A stretch of 64,000 nt of DNA from Rhodopirellula sp. Lineage in GTDB: Bacteria > Planctomycetota > Planctomycetia > Pirellulales > Pirellulaceae. A model generated the notes under the pieces. That model saw only the letters and a program-made list of their open reading frames with translations. It did not search any database and was not told the origin of the DNA. The stretch covers positions 1-64,000 of the forward strand of contig NZGD01000251.1 of NCBI GenBank assembly GCA_002690925.1, written 5' to 3'. Below, piece by piece: positions 19,090-27,906 of this stretch (positions are counted from its first letter, which is position 1; each line of letters opens with the position of its first letter). The translations under genes and the position numbers were made by a program.

Positions 19090-20880
19090 ATGACCAGATC
19101 ACTTTTGAAGCAACTGAAATCACCGACAATTTTTGCGATTTTCGTGTTACTCGTAACTTCCATGAGCAATGAATGTGTCTTGGCGGTGGAGCCAAATACG
19201 ATCGACCCACAAACCATCCAGCAGGGCAGAGCACTCTTTGAACGGGAATGGCAAAGTCGCAACCCAAACTTGGGAAATGATGGATTGGGGCCACTGCACA
19301 ATGCGAAATCTTGTGCTGCCTGCCATCACCAGGGTGGCCTTGGTGGCAGTGGTGATGCCCGGTTCAATGCGAAATCAATAGGCATCGAGAAAATGCAAAT
19401 TTCCGGTGGCCCGATCAACGACAATGTCATCGCAACTTCAATCCGGGGCTTCCATCCAGGATTTGTTGACTCGATGGGCACAGTGGTAAACACACTCGCC
19501 ATTTCACACCACGGCGGCACCCCCGTGTATCGCAGTTACCGTGACTCCTTGATGAAAAATGTGACCGCCGAATTCAGCGAGGCTGGCGGCCCCACCAACG
19601 CAGCCGAGGTTCGGCGTGCCAATGCAAATCCCATTGTCTATACAGCCAAAAGTGGCAACTACGATATCTCCATTCGGGCCCGAATGTTTCAGCGGAATAC
19701 AACTCCGCTATTTGGAAGCGGCTTGATTGATCAGGTCACAAACAAAGAATTGAAGGCTTTGGCCAAACAGCAGGAAAAACATCCAGAGATTAGTGGACGT
19801 CCTGCCACACTGCCCGATGGAAGCCTTGGAAGATTTGGCTGGAGAGGAAACGTCTCCAGTCTGCTTGATTTTTGCGACCAAGCATGTGCAGCGGAGGTCG
19901 GTTTGGAAACGGAACGCAAGCCACAACCAGAAGATCCCACTTTGCCGGCCTACAAAAATCCTGATAAGGACATTTCAGATGACCAAATCAAAACCATGGC
20001 AGCCTTCGTGGCAGCCCTACCAGCACCAATCCGCAAACTACCCGAAGACTCAGAGGCACGGCAGGCTGCCCGACACGGTGAACAACTTTTCGCTTCCATT
20101 GGTTGCGCTATTTGCCACGTGCCCAACGTCGGTGATGCACAAGGTCTGTACAGTGATCTGTTGTTGCATGACATGGGCTACGAATCCATTGACCTGAATC
20201 CCGCAGATCCTTACATCTACAAAGTCCTGGCGCTGACCAAAGTGGAGCGTAGTGTCATTTCCAGCCTTGAAACAACGACGATTTATGAAGATGCAGTCAG
20301 CTCGACCTATTACGGACGTACTTCAGTTATGTCAGGGACAAGCAAAGTAACAAACGTAACCGGCCGAGGGCTGGAATCTGTTGATTTTTCGCCTGTAACT
20401 CGTGGAGAATCAAATATCCGTTGTTCTCCATTTAGCTATAGCTTCGATTTTCCTCAGCAACCAAATACCATCCGAAGGTTCATCCCGACAGGATCACGGA
20501 CAACACGCAAAGTTGAAAATGAGAATAGTAGAGCAAGAGTAAAGAACGAAGCTGGTACGGGAATAAGGACAGCCTCGGGAAATGATTTCTACTACACGGA
20601 TACCACAAAAGCCAGAAAGGATGTCTTCCTAACACGGCAGACCAATTACTTACGAATCCATATTGAACCGACCAATTACATGCAGGAATGGCGAACGCCT
20701 CCTTTGTGGGGCGTCAAAGATTCAGCCCCCTACATGCACGATGGCCGAGCGGACACCTTACTGGAAGCCGTCAGCATGCATGATGGCGAATCTGCTGGAA
20801 CGCGTGATCGGTTTCTTAACCTCTCCCATAGCGATCGGTCCGCAATTATCAAGTTCATGGAAACACTAGTGGCTCCATGA
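19090..20880 (+). CDS. Di-heme oxidoreductase (DUF1111/putative peroxidase family)
   Basis: A 596-residue secreted c-type cytochrome. It has a signal peptide (LKSPTIFAIFVLLVTSMSN), then two CxxCH heme-binding motifs: SCAACHHQ near residue 75 and GCAICHVPN near 339. Family marks of the di-heme oxidoreductase/putative peroxidase group include INDNVIATSIRGFHPGF, GRFGWRGNVSSLLDF, and near the C-terminus WRTPPLWGVKDSAPYMHDGR followed by an AD-x-LLEAV helix. It is expected in the periplasm, passing electrons between substrate and other cytochromes. A central low-similarity insert (about 410-510) is rich in Ser/Thr/Arg. It is coupled to the unknown exported gene just upstream. Confidence 0.88.
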   Translation: MTRSLLKQLKSPTIFAIFVLLVTSMSNECVLAVEPNTIDPQTIQQGRALFEREWQSRNPNLGNDGLGPLHNAKSCAACHHQGGLGGSGDARFNAKSIGIEKMQISGGPINDNVIATSIRGFHPGFVDSMGTVVNTLAISHHGGTPVYRSYRDSLMKNVTAEFSEAGGPTNAAEVRRANANPIVYTAKSGNYDISIRARMFQRNTTPLFGSGLIDQVTNKELKALAKQQEKHPEISGRPATLPDGSLGRFGWRGNVSSLLDFCDQACAAEVGLETERKPQPEDPTLPAYKNPDKDISDDQIKTMAAFVAALPAPIRKLPEDSEARQAARHGEQLFASIGCAICHVPNVGDAQGLYSDLLLHDMGYESIDLNPADPYIYKVLALTKVERSVISSLETTTIYEDAVSSTYYGRTSVMSGTSKVTNVTGRGLESVDFSPVTRGESNIRCSPFSYSFDFPQQPNTIRRFIPTGSRTTRKVENENSRARVKNEAGTGIRTASGNDFYYTDTTKARKDVFLTRQTNYLRIHIEPTNYMQEWRTPPLWGVKDSAPYMHDGRADTLLEAVSMHDGESAGTRDRFLNLSHSDRSAIIKFMETLVAP

Positions 20881-21297
20881 ATGTTCCAAAAGTAAACCTT
20901 TGATGTGTTTACGGAAGCTTCCTGGGTAATTGCGGCCAACACGAGGCTGCTTCGTTCTTGAGTCAAACGGATCGCGACAATCGACGTCATTATTGATGCA
21001 GATTGCCGCGAACGCTGTCATTAAATCAGCGATTTCCGAGGCCGGCCGAGGTGGAGATCCGTATAAATTAGCCCGCGAACCTCAGCGCCGCGGTGTTCGA
21101 TTCACTGATAATCAGGTGAGTTATCCGCCCCTGTTCACCTTTTTTCTTTAAAAACGCATAGGAAAGATGGGGTCAAGTCACCTCACCAACTTCAGCTCCA
21201 ACCACTATATTCCCCTCAGCAACGTGCTTCCTGAAGCGTTCCTCGTACAATGGGCGCTGACTAAATCCATGCTCACTGATGTTCCAGACTGCGGAAT
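20881..21297. other. Intergenic stretch before nhaA
   Basis: About 415 bases with no supported gene. Small open frames at 20930-21151 (plus) and 21173-21532 (minus) have no recognisable content, and the latter overlaps nhaA. The stretch must hold the nhaA promoter and leader. nhaA leaders in other bacteria can carry ion-sensing riboswitches (nhaA-I, nhaA-II), but I cannot match a consensus here by eye. Confidence 0.35.
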
Positions 21298-22647
21298 ATG
21301 ACCGGACACGAACAGAAAAGCGGCATCGTCCGCACCTTGATTGACAACTCATTTCTGCTGATTGCAGGTGCCATAGGGGCATTGATATGGGCGAACATGG
21401 CATCGCCACTTCCCACAGAATCCTCTGATCCGTCGGCTCCTCCTGAAACCAGCTACACTCGCTTTGTTGATTTCGACCTGACCTCCCTTTGGAGTGCTCA
21501 CGAGGAAGATCCCAGCAGTGATGAAACAGCAACGTCAGCAGACGCGTCTGAAGAAACAGAAGAAGAAAATCATGGAGGTCATCATGGGTTGACCATCCAT
21601 TTTGTCATCAACGACATTTTGATGGCACTCTTCTTTGCCATTGCAGCCAAGGAGGTGTGGGAGTCCCTGCTACCCGGCGGCGCCCTTTCCAATCCCAGAA
21701 AAGCCGCAACACCACTCCTTGCGACCGTTGGCGGAATAGCAGGCCCCGCACTTGTGTACATTGTTGGTTGCTATATCACCGGCACCCAGGACATTTTTGG
21801 TAAGGGGTGGGCGGTCCCATGTGCCACTGATATCGCATTCAGTTATTTGATCGCGAGAATGATCTTTGGCGTTGGCCATCCCGCCATCGCTTTCCTGCTG
21901 TTGCTGGCGATTGCCGATGATGCTGCAGGCCTAATGATCTTGGCAGTATTTTATCCACAGGCTCCTTTGCAGTACTATTGGTTTTTGCTCACCGCAGGGG
22001 CAATGGCCTTGGCGTTTTTTCTGCGCACAGCAAAAGTACATTCTCATTGGGTCTACCTGCTGGGGCCGGGAGTTTTATGCTGGTACAGCTTCTATCAAGC
22101 AAATATCCATGCTGCTCTGGGGCTGGTTCCCATCATTCCGTTCCTGCCACATGCCCACACAGACTTGGGAATATTCGCCAAAGCGGAAAAGAATCGCGAG
22201 GACACCTTGAATGAGTTTGAGCATTTCTGGAAAACTCCCGTTGAATTTTTCCTGGGTCTCTTTGGATTAGCCAATGCAGGTGTGGTGATGAGCAGTCTTG
22301 GCACAGGCACATGGCTTGTGTTGGGTGGACTGTTACTCGGCAAACCATTGGGCATCACGGCGATGACGCTATTTGCCGAGAAGGGTTTGAAGCTACAGAA
22401 ACCAGCGGGCATGGACTATCGTCATGTTGTCACTTTAGGCATGGTCGCGGGCATTGGATTCACTGTTGCACTCTTTGTATCGGTTGCTGCCTTCACTCAA
22501 GCAGGTCCTGTTCAGGACTCAGTCAAGATGGGAGCTCTTTTGAGCTTTGCGGCAGCTCCGCTCGCAATTCTGATTGCCAAAGTACTCAAGGTACGACCGG
22601 AGCCAAGAGAAAGCGTCAATCCGCAAGCGGACATAGAGGCGGGTTGA
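21298..22647 (+). CDS. nhaA: Na+/H+ antiporter, NhaA type, with a charged insertion
   Basis: A 449-residue integral membrane antiporter that expels Na+ or Li+ in exchange for protons. The transport core is recognisable from CATDIAFSYLIARMIFG and LLLLAIADDAAGLMILAVFY, whose adjacent Asp pair corresponds to the ion-binding aspartates of NhaA. Later helices match the family (LGMVAGIGFTVALFVSVAAF). Between the first and second membrane segments (about residues 40-100) sits an insertion rich in Asp, Glu, Ser and His (ASEETEEENHGGHHG), absent from E. coli NhaA (388 residues). The ATG at 21298 directly follows GCGGAAT, and no strong ribosome-binding site is seen. Confidence 0.9.
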   Translation: MTGHEQKSGIVRTLIDNSFLLIAGAIGALIWANMASPLPTESSDPSAPPETSYTRFVDFDLTSLWSAHEEDPSSDETATSADASEETEEENHGGHHGLTIHFVINDILMALFFAIAAKEVWESLLPGGALSNPRKAATPLLATVGGIAGPALVYIVGCYITGTQDIFGKGWAVPCATDIAFSYLIARMIFGVGHPAIAFLLLLAIADDAAGLMILAVFYPQAPLQYYWFLLTAGAMALAFFLRTAKVHSHWVYLLGPGVLCWYSFYQANIHAALGLVPIIPFLPHAHTDLGIFAKAEKNREDTLNEFEHFWKTPVEFFLGLFGLANAGVVMSSLGTGTWLVLGGLLLGKPLGITAMTLFAEKGLKLQKPAGMDYRHVVTLGMVAGIGFTVALFVSVAAFTQAGPVQDSVKMGALLSFAAAPLAILIAKVLKVRPEPRESVNPQADIEAG

Positions 22648-22670
22648 GCGGACCGGCCAACCGGCCGCTC
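22646..22670 (+). terminator. GC-rich hairpin overlapping the nhaA stop codon
   Basis: Arms GAGCGG-A-CCGG (22646-22656) and CCGGCCGCTC (22661-22670) pair with one bulged A and a CCAA loop. The stem begins inside the nhaA TGA. It is very stable, but no T-run follows (GTCTAAATCAAAATAAA). It could be a terminator, an RNA-end protector or an attenuator between nhaA and the LOG gene. Confidence 0.45.
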
Positions 22671-22711
22671 GTCTAAATCAAAATAAATCTTTCCTACAGG
22701 ATTATGATCGC

Positions 22712-23755
22712 ATGAATCAGGACGACCTCCCTCTCGAAGCGATTGGTGAAGACGAAATCCAACGGCCGCAACCAGCCGATGACCCCATCAAGCCAGTCGA
22801 CTCGCAGGACATGTACCGTGTCATGCGGCACACCATCAACAGGCTTGAAAAAGACCAGACCGCACGAGGTGACCTCAAGATCCTCTCGCGAACCCTTCGA
22901 GAACTCCGCTACGCCTTCAAGGTATTTCGCCCCTTTCGACGTCGTCGAAAACTCACCATCTTTGGTTCAGCGAGAACCAACCCGGATCACCCCGAGTATC
23001 AAGCTGCCGTCGAACTTGGTCAGCGAATGGCCAAGCATGGATGGATGGTAATTACCGGTGCTGGCGGTGGCATCATGGAAGCTGGCCACCGGGGTGCTGG
23101 ACGTGAAGCATCACTCGGCTTGAATATCATGCTGCCGTTTGAACAGAGTGCTAATGAATACATCGAGGGTGATCCAAAACTCGTCACCATGAAGTATTTC
23201 TTTACTCGCAAACTGATGTTTGTAAAAGAATGCAGTGCCGTGGTTTGCCTGCCAGGTGGGTTTGGAACACTCGACGAAGCAATGGAAACACTCACCCTGA
23301 TGCAAACAGGAAAGCAGACCATGACTCCACTGGTGCTGCTTGACCACCCGGGTGGAAGCTACTGGAAGGACCTTGGAGAGTTCATCGAGAAGCAGCTCGG
23401 AGACGGTGGCATGATCAGTCCGGAAGATGTCCGACTGTATAAAATCACCAATTCTGTTGATGAAGCAATCGAAGAAACCCTGAATTTTTATCGCGTGTAC
23501 CACAGCATGCGGTATGTGAAAAACCGGCTCGTCTTTCGACTCAAGGCACCACTCGCAGAGTCAAAGCTGGCGTACATTCAAGAACACTACTCCGACATCC
23601 TTGTGGATGGAACCTACGAACAAACAGCTGCTTTACCAGAAGAAATCGGTGAACCTGACTTGAATGGGTTGCCAAGACTTGTATTTCACTTCAATCGACG
23701 CGCACTGGGTCGGCTACGAATGCTGATCGACTGCATCAATGGTCGACCAGACTGA
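22712..23755 (+). CDS. LOG-family protein (nucleoside 5'-monophosphate phosphoribohydrolase-like)
   Basis: A 347-residue Rossmann-like protein of the LOG family (TIGR00730 type), whose characterised members release adenine-type bases from nucleoside monophosphates. Family marks are FGSARTNPDHPEY, MVITGAGGGIMEAGHRGAG, and the signature CLPGGFGTLDEAMETLTLMQ near residue 180, with the conserved PGGxGTxxE element. It has an N-terminal extension of about 80 residues and a C-terminal extension of about 75 compared with short LOG proteins (about 190). This matches the long bacterial subgroup. It is 64 bases after nhaA on the same strand but separated from it by a stable hairpin. Confidence 0.88.
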   Translation: MNQDDLPLEAIGEDEIQRPQPADDPIKPVDSQDMYRVMRHTINRLEKDQTARGDLKILSRTLRELRYAFKVFRPFRRRRKLTIFGSARTNPDHPEYQAAVELGQRMAKHGWMVITGAGGGIMEAGHRGAGREASLGLNIMLPFEQSANEYIEGDPKLVTMKYFFTRKLMFVKECSAVVCLPGGFGTLDEAMETLTLMQTGKQTMTPLVLLDHPGGSYWKDLGEFIEKQLGDGGMISPEDVRLYKITNSVDEAIEETLNFYRVYHSMRYVKNRLVFRLKAPLAESKLAYIQEHYSDILVDGTYEQTAALPEEIGEPDLNGLPRLVFHFNRRALGRLRMLIDCINGRPD

Positions 23756-23865
23756 GCAAAGCCCAATGGACAGTGTCTCCAGTCACGCGTGAAAACGAGT
23801 ATTCTGACAGTAGTTGGATGATTCGGATGCCTGCGTCGATGTAGCGGATGAATCGGTAGCGGCAC

Positions 23866-23905
23866 AAAAAAACGCGTCGAGCAAATGCCGCGACGCGATC
23901 GTTTT
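23866..23905. terminator. Bidirectional terminator between LOG and DUF3467 genes
   Basis: A perfect 7-bp stem (CGCGTCG at 23873-23879 and CGACGCG at 23891-23897) with an 11-base loop. It is preceded by a run of A and followed by ATCGTTTT, so it looks like a factor-independent terminator on either strand. It sits between two convergent genes, where a shared terminator is expected. Confidence 0.55.
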
Positions 23906-23957
23906 GAATAGGGACCTGAGTTTTCAGATCAAACTTCAGCTAGGCAACAGCTGCCTT

Positions 23958-24329
23958 CTAGCTTTTCTTTTCTGCAGGAGCCTGCTGAGTCAGCCCCGGG
24001 CGAACCCTTTTGTTGATATCTGTTTCCAGAACACCGAAAACCGACTCATGACGTGCCACTGACATCTGCAAGGCAGCCAATAATCGCTTGGCTGTGTAAA
24101 AATTGACAATGATGCGTTGCTTCACCTGAATAGGCTCCTTGGGAACTCCAATCGGCTGCGGATTCAAACCAAAATCAACAATCAATTCCTCTGGCGAACC
24201 TGTCACGCGACAAAAGTTGGCATAGGTTGCCACTGCATGATCGTCAACGACTTGAACCTGCACAGGTTGCTGTGACTGTTCCGCTGCACCGGACTTTTCC
24301 GCAGCTTCTTGGTTGGTCTCATCTGCCAT
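23958..24329 (-). CDS. DUF3467 protein
   Basis: A 123-residue cytoplasmic protein from ATG at 24329 (MADETNQEAAEK). The longer frame to 24500 has unrelated N-terminal sequence. After a Gln/Glu/Ala-rich head, residues 33-105 match DUF3467: YANFCRVTGSPEELIVDFGL, then KQRIIVNFYTAKRLLAAL and SVFGVLETDI. The family has no known activity. It is the last gene of a minus-strand series with the M50/HlyD genes but is separated from them by 290 bases, so co-regulation is possible rather than shown. Confidence 0.82.
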   Translation of the reverse strand: MADETNQEAAEKSGAAEQSQQPVQVQVVDDHAVATYANFCRVTGSPEELIVDFGLNPQPIGVPKEPIQVKQRIIVNFYTAKRLLAALQMSVARHESVFGVLETDINKRVRPGLTQQAPAEKKS

Positions 24330-24619
24330 CGTTAAATTCTCCGAAGGGTTTGGAGTTGGTGGTATGACAATCACACGATTGAATCTGTGATCGCCAACAA
24401 AAATGAAAAAGTGACTCCAGCAATTGAAGCCATAGTGGACGTTTTGATCATCTTGTGGCGTTGCCCGCCAGGACACCCGTTTGTGATCTGAGCAAGTCAA
24501 AAACAGCTACGCGATTACAACGTGAGACGATCTGTTTAGGTTGAATTTCAGTGCTGCGTTGCAATTACCTCGAATGACTTCATCAACTGATGAACCATGT
24601 CTGACACCGTTTTTAGTTA
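24330..24619 (-). other. Gap between the M50/HlyD gene and DUF3467
   Basis: A 290-base intergenic stretch. It probably holds the DUF3467 promoter and any terminator of the M50/HlyD gene. No clear motif is seen. Confidence 0.3.
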
Positions 24620-26857
24620 CTAGAGTTCGAAATTGAATGTCTTTGCGATCACACGCCAGAGTCTGCTGCCCAACGAAGTGGGAGCCACATGGATCTTTGC
24701 TGATCCCCGGTATCCAGCTCTCAGCGGCGTTCCATCGATAACCAGCGGGACACGCGCTTGATAGGAGACACTCCTTGGCATGATCATGCCTGTTGTCGGA
24801 TCGATCTCTGTCTGCAAATCACCACCTGTTTGACTGGACATACCGAGCGAGGCAGCATCGAGTGGTTCATTTGATTTTTCGTCAATGATCCCGTCGAAGG
24901 TTTCAAGCCTTCGAGAGTCCAGCTTCATCTCGACTTCCTGCCCTTCACGCACCAGTTGGACATCACCTTGGTCGATAATCAGAACCGCTTCGAAATCCTG
25001 ATCATTCCCGATTTCACAAATCACATCACCGGGAGTCAAAAGCGCGCCGATATTCTCACGATCCAACGGAGATCCAGTCCAACCTGGCAATCTTCCGTCG
25101 TTCTCTTTCTGTGGTTCACGAGTGGGCGGGGAAATGACAACGCCCGATCGCTTGGCAACCACAGTCAAACGCTCGACCTCTTTCTGAGTCTCGGCAATCA
25201 TCGATTGAATCGACTTGATCAGTTCTTCCTGAGTATCGATCGACGCCTTCAGATAAACATCCTCACGACTCCTCAGTTGAATTGTCTTGAGCTGGGCGTT
25301 GGCAACGACTTCACGTCCCTCGAGATCTGCCAAACGTATTTCGAGTTCAGGATTGATCAGCCTTGCGATCTGCTGCCCCTCTTCGACAGATGTGCGGGGT
25401 TCAATAGCCCACTCAATCCTGCCAGACGTGCCGGCATAAACCGTCCCGACTTTGCTGGGTCGAATTTCAAAGGCGCAATCAATGTGATGCGGCAACGGTA
25501 TGTAGCAAACACCGATCACAACACAGGTGACAATTCCCAATGTGATTAAAAGGGGAGTGCGTTTCACTTTGGACAATCTCCCAGGGGTTCGACAAAATTT
25601 CCACGTTTGGATGACAGGCTGACCAACGAGGCCTGCAAAACCAATGACGGCAACCATCCGTCCGATTGCTTGAAGCCCGTAAGGCTCAAGCACCTTGATC
25701 ACAAACCAACAAATCGAAAAGACAACGACCCAACGGTAAATGACACTGGCAATCGTGAACAATCCAAACATGAATCGGCCACGGGTCGGCTGGAAAGGAT
25801 CGTCTTGCAATTCCAGTCCGAGGCAAGTTTCCTGAAACCAGCGTTTCAAAACCTCAGTACTCTTTTGACGCAAATTGGGAATTTCCAATGCATCCATCAG
25901 AATGTAGTAGCCGTCAAAACGCAGCAGCGGATTACCGTTCACCAGGACAGTGCTGACGACGTTTAAGAACATCATATTCAGACATAGATCATTGATCGTC
26001 GTACCAGACTCAGTGAACCACCAGACATAGGTCGCAATCGATGCCAGAATCATCTCGACGTAGATTCCCGCTGCACCAATCCAGACCCGCTTCCATTTAT
26101 TCGGCAACATCCATGAATCAGAAACATTGCAGTAGAGACAAGGTGTAAACACCAACAGCATGAAACCAATTTCGTGGCACTCACCACCAAACTTCTTACA
26201 ACTCAGTCCATGCCCGAATTCATGCAACACTTTCACGATTGCCATAGTGCAGGCAAGGATCAACCATCGATCCGCTGCAAAGAATTGCTGAAAAGTGGGT
26301 AATTTGGCGTAAACCGTTTCGTACTGAGTAGCGAGCAACAGCGCTGCGGACCCAAGAAACATGGCAAAGAAGATGAGTGCCGGAACGGTGAAGAACCAGC
26401 CAAACCACGGCAGAATGGCATTCAAAACCTTTTCAGGATCAAAACCTCGATACCGAAGCGCAAAGACATTGGCAAATTTGCCCATGGTCTCTTTGTTCTT
26501 TTTCTTGCGACCACGCTCCCGCAAGGCCTTTCCCTGGCCGGGTGAATTACTGATCACAAGCCCACTTCGGTGCAACATTCCAATGAACTGCTGGAGATCA
26601 CCGAAGGTGATTTTCTGTGGCGCAAAACGCCTCTCAAAACCATCTTTGATTTGTTGAAGGCTTACATGACCATCAAGCATATTGAGAATGAAGTATTCTT
26701 CTTCATGAAAACGAAAGTACTGCAATCCAACCGGCTCTTTAACCACCCAATATGCAGTGCCCTGATAGAACTGACGGTTAGCCGTCAGATCAGGGCGAGT
26801 GCGCACCGTCAGCGGCCTTGATGAGCTGCTAACGAGGGATTCGGCTAAGGTAGTCAT
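24620..26857 (-). CDS. Membrane M50-type metalloprotease fused to a HlyD adaptor, with a PqqD-like head
   Basis: A 745-residue multidomain membrane protein. Residues 30-105 look like a winged-helix PqqD-like domain (FRFHEEEYFILNMLDGHVSL, then a helix pair ending in MLHRSGLV). A basic linker with RGRKKKNK follows (115-122). The membrane part carries the zinc motif HEFGH at 212-216, CNVSDSW near 243, and NPLLRFDGYY near 309-318, whose Asp is the third zinc ligand of site-2 proteases. After further membrane segments (to about 450) comes a HlyD-type barrel-hairpin region with coiled coil (about 520-590) and a terminal beta domain (AGYRGSAKIHV). It is downstream of two other HlyD-type genes. It may process and/or export a peptide or protein, but the substrate is unknown. 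Confidence 0.85.
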   Translation of the reverse strand: MTTLAESLVSSSSRPLTVRTRPDLTANRQFYQGTAYWVVKEPVGLQYFRFHEEEYFILNMLDGHVSLQQIKDGFERRFAPQKITFGDLQQFIGMLHRSGLVISNSPGQGKALRERGRKKKNKETMGKFANVFALRYRGFDPEKVLNAILPWFGWFFTVPALIFFAMFLGSAALLLATQYETVYAKLPTFQQFFAADRWLILACTMAIVKVLHEFGHGLSCKKFGGECHEIGFMLLVFTPCLYCNVSDSWMLPNKWKRVWIGAAGIYVEMILASIATYVWWFTESGTTINDLCLNMMFLNVVSTVLVNGNPLLRFDGYYILMDALEIPNLRQKSTEVLKRWFQETCLGLELQDDPFQPTRGRFMFGLFTIASVIYRWVVVFSICWFVIKVLEPYGLQAIGRMVAVIGFAGLVGQPVIQTWKFCRTPGRLSKVKRTPLLITLGIVTCVVIGVCYIPLPHHIDCAFEIRPSKVGTVYAGTSGRIEWAIEPRTSVEEGQQIARLINPELEIRLADLEGREVVANAQLKTIQLRSREDVYLKASIDTQEELIKSIQSMIAETQKEVERLTVVAKRSGVVISPPTREPQKENDGRLPGWTGSPLDRENIGALLTPGDVICEIGNDQDFEAVLIIDQGDVQLVREGQEVEMKLDSRRLETFDGIIDEKSNEPLDAASLGMSSQTGGDLQTEIDPTTGMIMPRSVSYQARVPLVIDGTPLRAGYRGSAKIHVAPTSLGSRLWRVIAKTFNFEL

Positions 26858-26961
26858 GGAACGCTATGCAAGTAATCTTTGCGAGATGAATCGGGATGAA
26901 GGAAAAAGGTTGAAAGTGCGTGAACGTTTTAAACACATTCATTCAGTGGTTCAGCAAAGGA

Positions 26962-27855
26962 TTACGGAATCGTGATATCTGCGTTCATTCCAGGTTTATA
27001 TCGCCAAACCCCTTCATCTTTGACGTTATCGATTTCTACCCAAACCCGGTGACGGCCATTCAAATCGATTTCCATACTCACGTACCCAAGTGTTCCTTGG
27101 ATGGGCTTCTGTTCAGAGCTAGAGCTTTCATTTTTGTCAAAAATTCGCACTTCGACCTTAGTCCCTTTGACAATTTTCCGTGATGCCAATGCGTCGATGT
27201 CGCCTTCCACCCGCAATTTGTCCATTTGTATCAATGTCAGAATCGGTGTCCCAGGTTGCACCCATTCGCCAAGTTGTCCTCGTCTGGATTCAATGAAACC
27301 ATCCCACGGAGCAAGGACTTGGCGTCGCTTCAACTCATATTCCGCTAATGCAAGCTCCTGCCTTTTCCCAAATGCCTGCACCTCTGCAATGCTCTTTTGC
27401 ATTTCGGCGAGATCAATTCGAAGTAGAGCCCGCTCTGCCTCCAATTTTTTCTTCTCCAATTCCCAGTAGGGGATTGCCCTTTCACGCCTCAGCTCTTCAT
27501 AAGCTTGCGCTTCCGCCTTGGCGAGTTCTTCACTGTTCTTGGCATCATTCAAATTAACTTCATTGGTCGCATTCAGAATTGCCTCTTTTTCCTCAGCCTG
27601 CTTGAGGGCCAAGTTAATTTTGGCGGCAGTATCATCGATCACCGCAAGGACCTCGTCCTTGGCGACGATGAGCCCCTCATCGACCTTCAATACAGTCAAC
27701 GTTCCCTCGGCCCTCGCTGGAACATCCACCTTGTTGATGTACTGCACTACGCAGTTTTCAACGATAGGTGTCTGCTTTGGAACTGCCGACTGCTGTGCAA
27801 ATGCAGGGATCGTTGCAGCGATAGCGAGATACAAAATCGATAATGTAAACCGCAT
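26962..27855 (-). CDS. Small periplasmic HlyD-type membrane fusion protein
   Basis: A 297-residue protein with a signal peptide (MRFTLSILYLAIAATIPAFA). It then has the split lipoyl/barrel-sandwich fold of HlyD/RND adaptors: first half around VPARAEGTLTVLKVDEGLIV, a long charged coiled coil (about 85-165, many Lys/Glu/Ala), and second half around VLAPWDGFIESRRGQLGEWV. A beta-barrel domain follows (VEGDIDALASRKIVKGTKVEV). It should form a periplasmic tunnel or adaptor. It lies 51 bases downstream of the GAF/HlyD gene and 104 bases upstream of the M50/HlyD gene, all on one strand. No pump or TolC-type gene is adjacent. Confidence 0.87.
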   Translation of the reverse strand: MRFTLSILYLAIAATIPAFAQQSAVPKQTPIVENCVVQYINKVDVPARAEGTLTVLKVDEGLIVAKDEVLAVIDDTAAKINLALKQAEEKEAILNATNEVNLNDAKNSEELAKAEAQAYEELRRERAIPYWELEKKKLEAERALLRIDLAEMQKSIAEVQAFGKRQELALAEYELKRRQVLAPWDGFIESRRGQLGEWVQPGTPILTLIQMDKLRVEGDIDALASRKIVKGTKVEVRIFDKNESSSSEQKPIQGTLGYVSMEIDLNGRHRVWVEIDNVKDEGVWRYKPGMNADITIP

Positions 27856-27906
27856 CTTGAAAACTCCGGAAAAGATAGATGGTTGGATGGCAGAAGTGGC
27901 TTCGTT

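Noticed and set aside
20930..21151. 73-codon plus-strand frame upstream of nhaA
   Set aside because: No domain, and its composition resembles intergenic DNA. It was considered as a leader gene but has no supporting ribosome-binding site.
23866..23905. The hairpin as an RNA gene or attachment site
   Set aside because: Its position between convergent genes and flanking A/T runs fit a shared terminator better.
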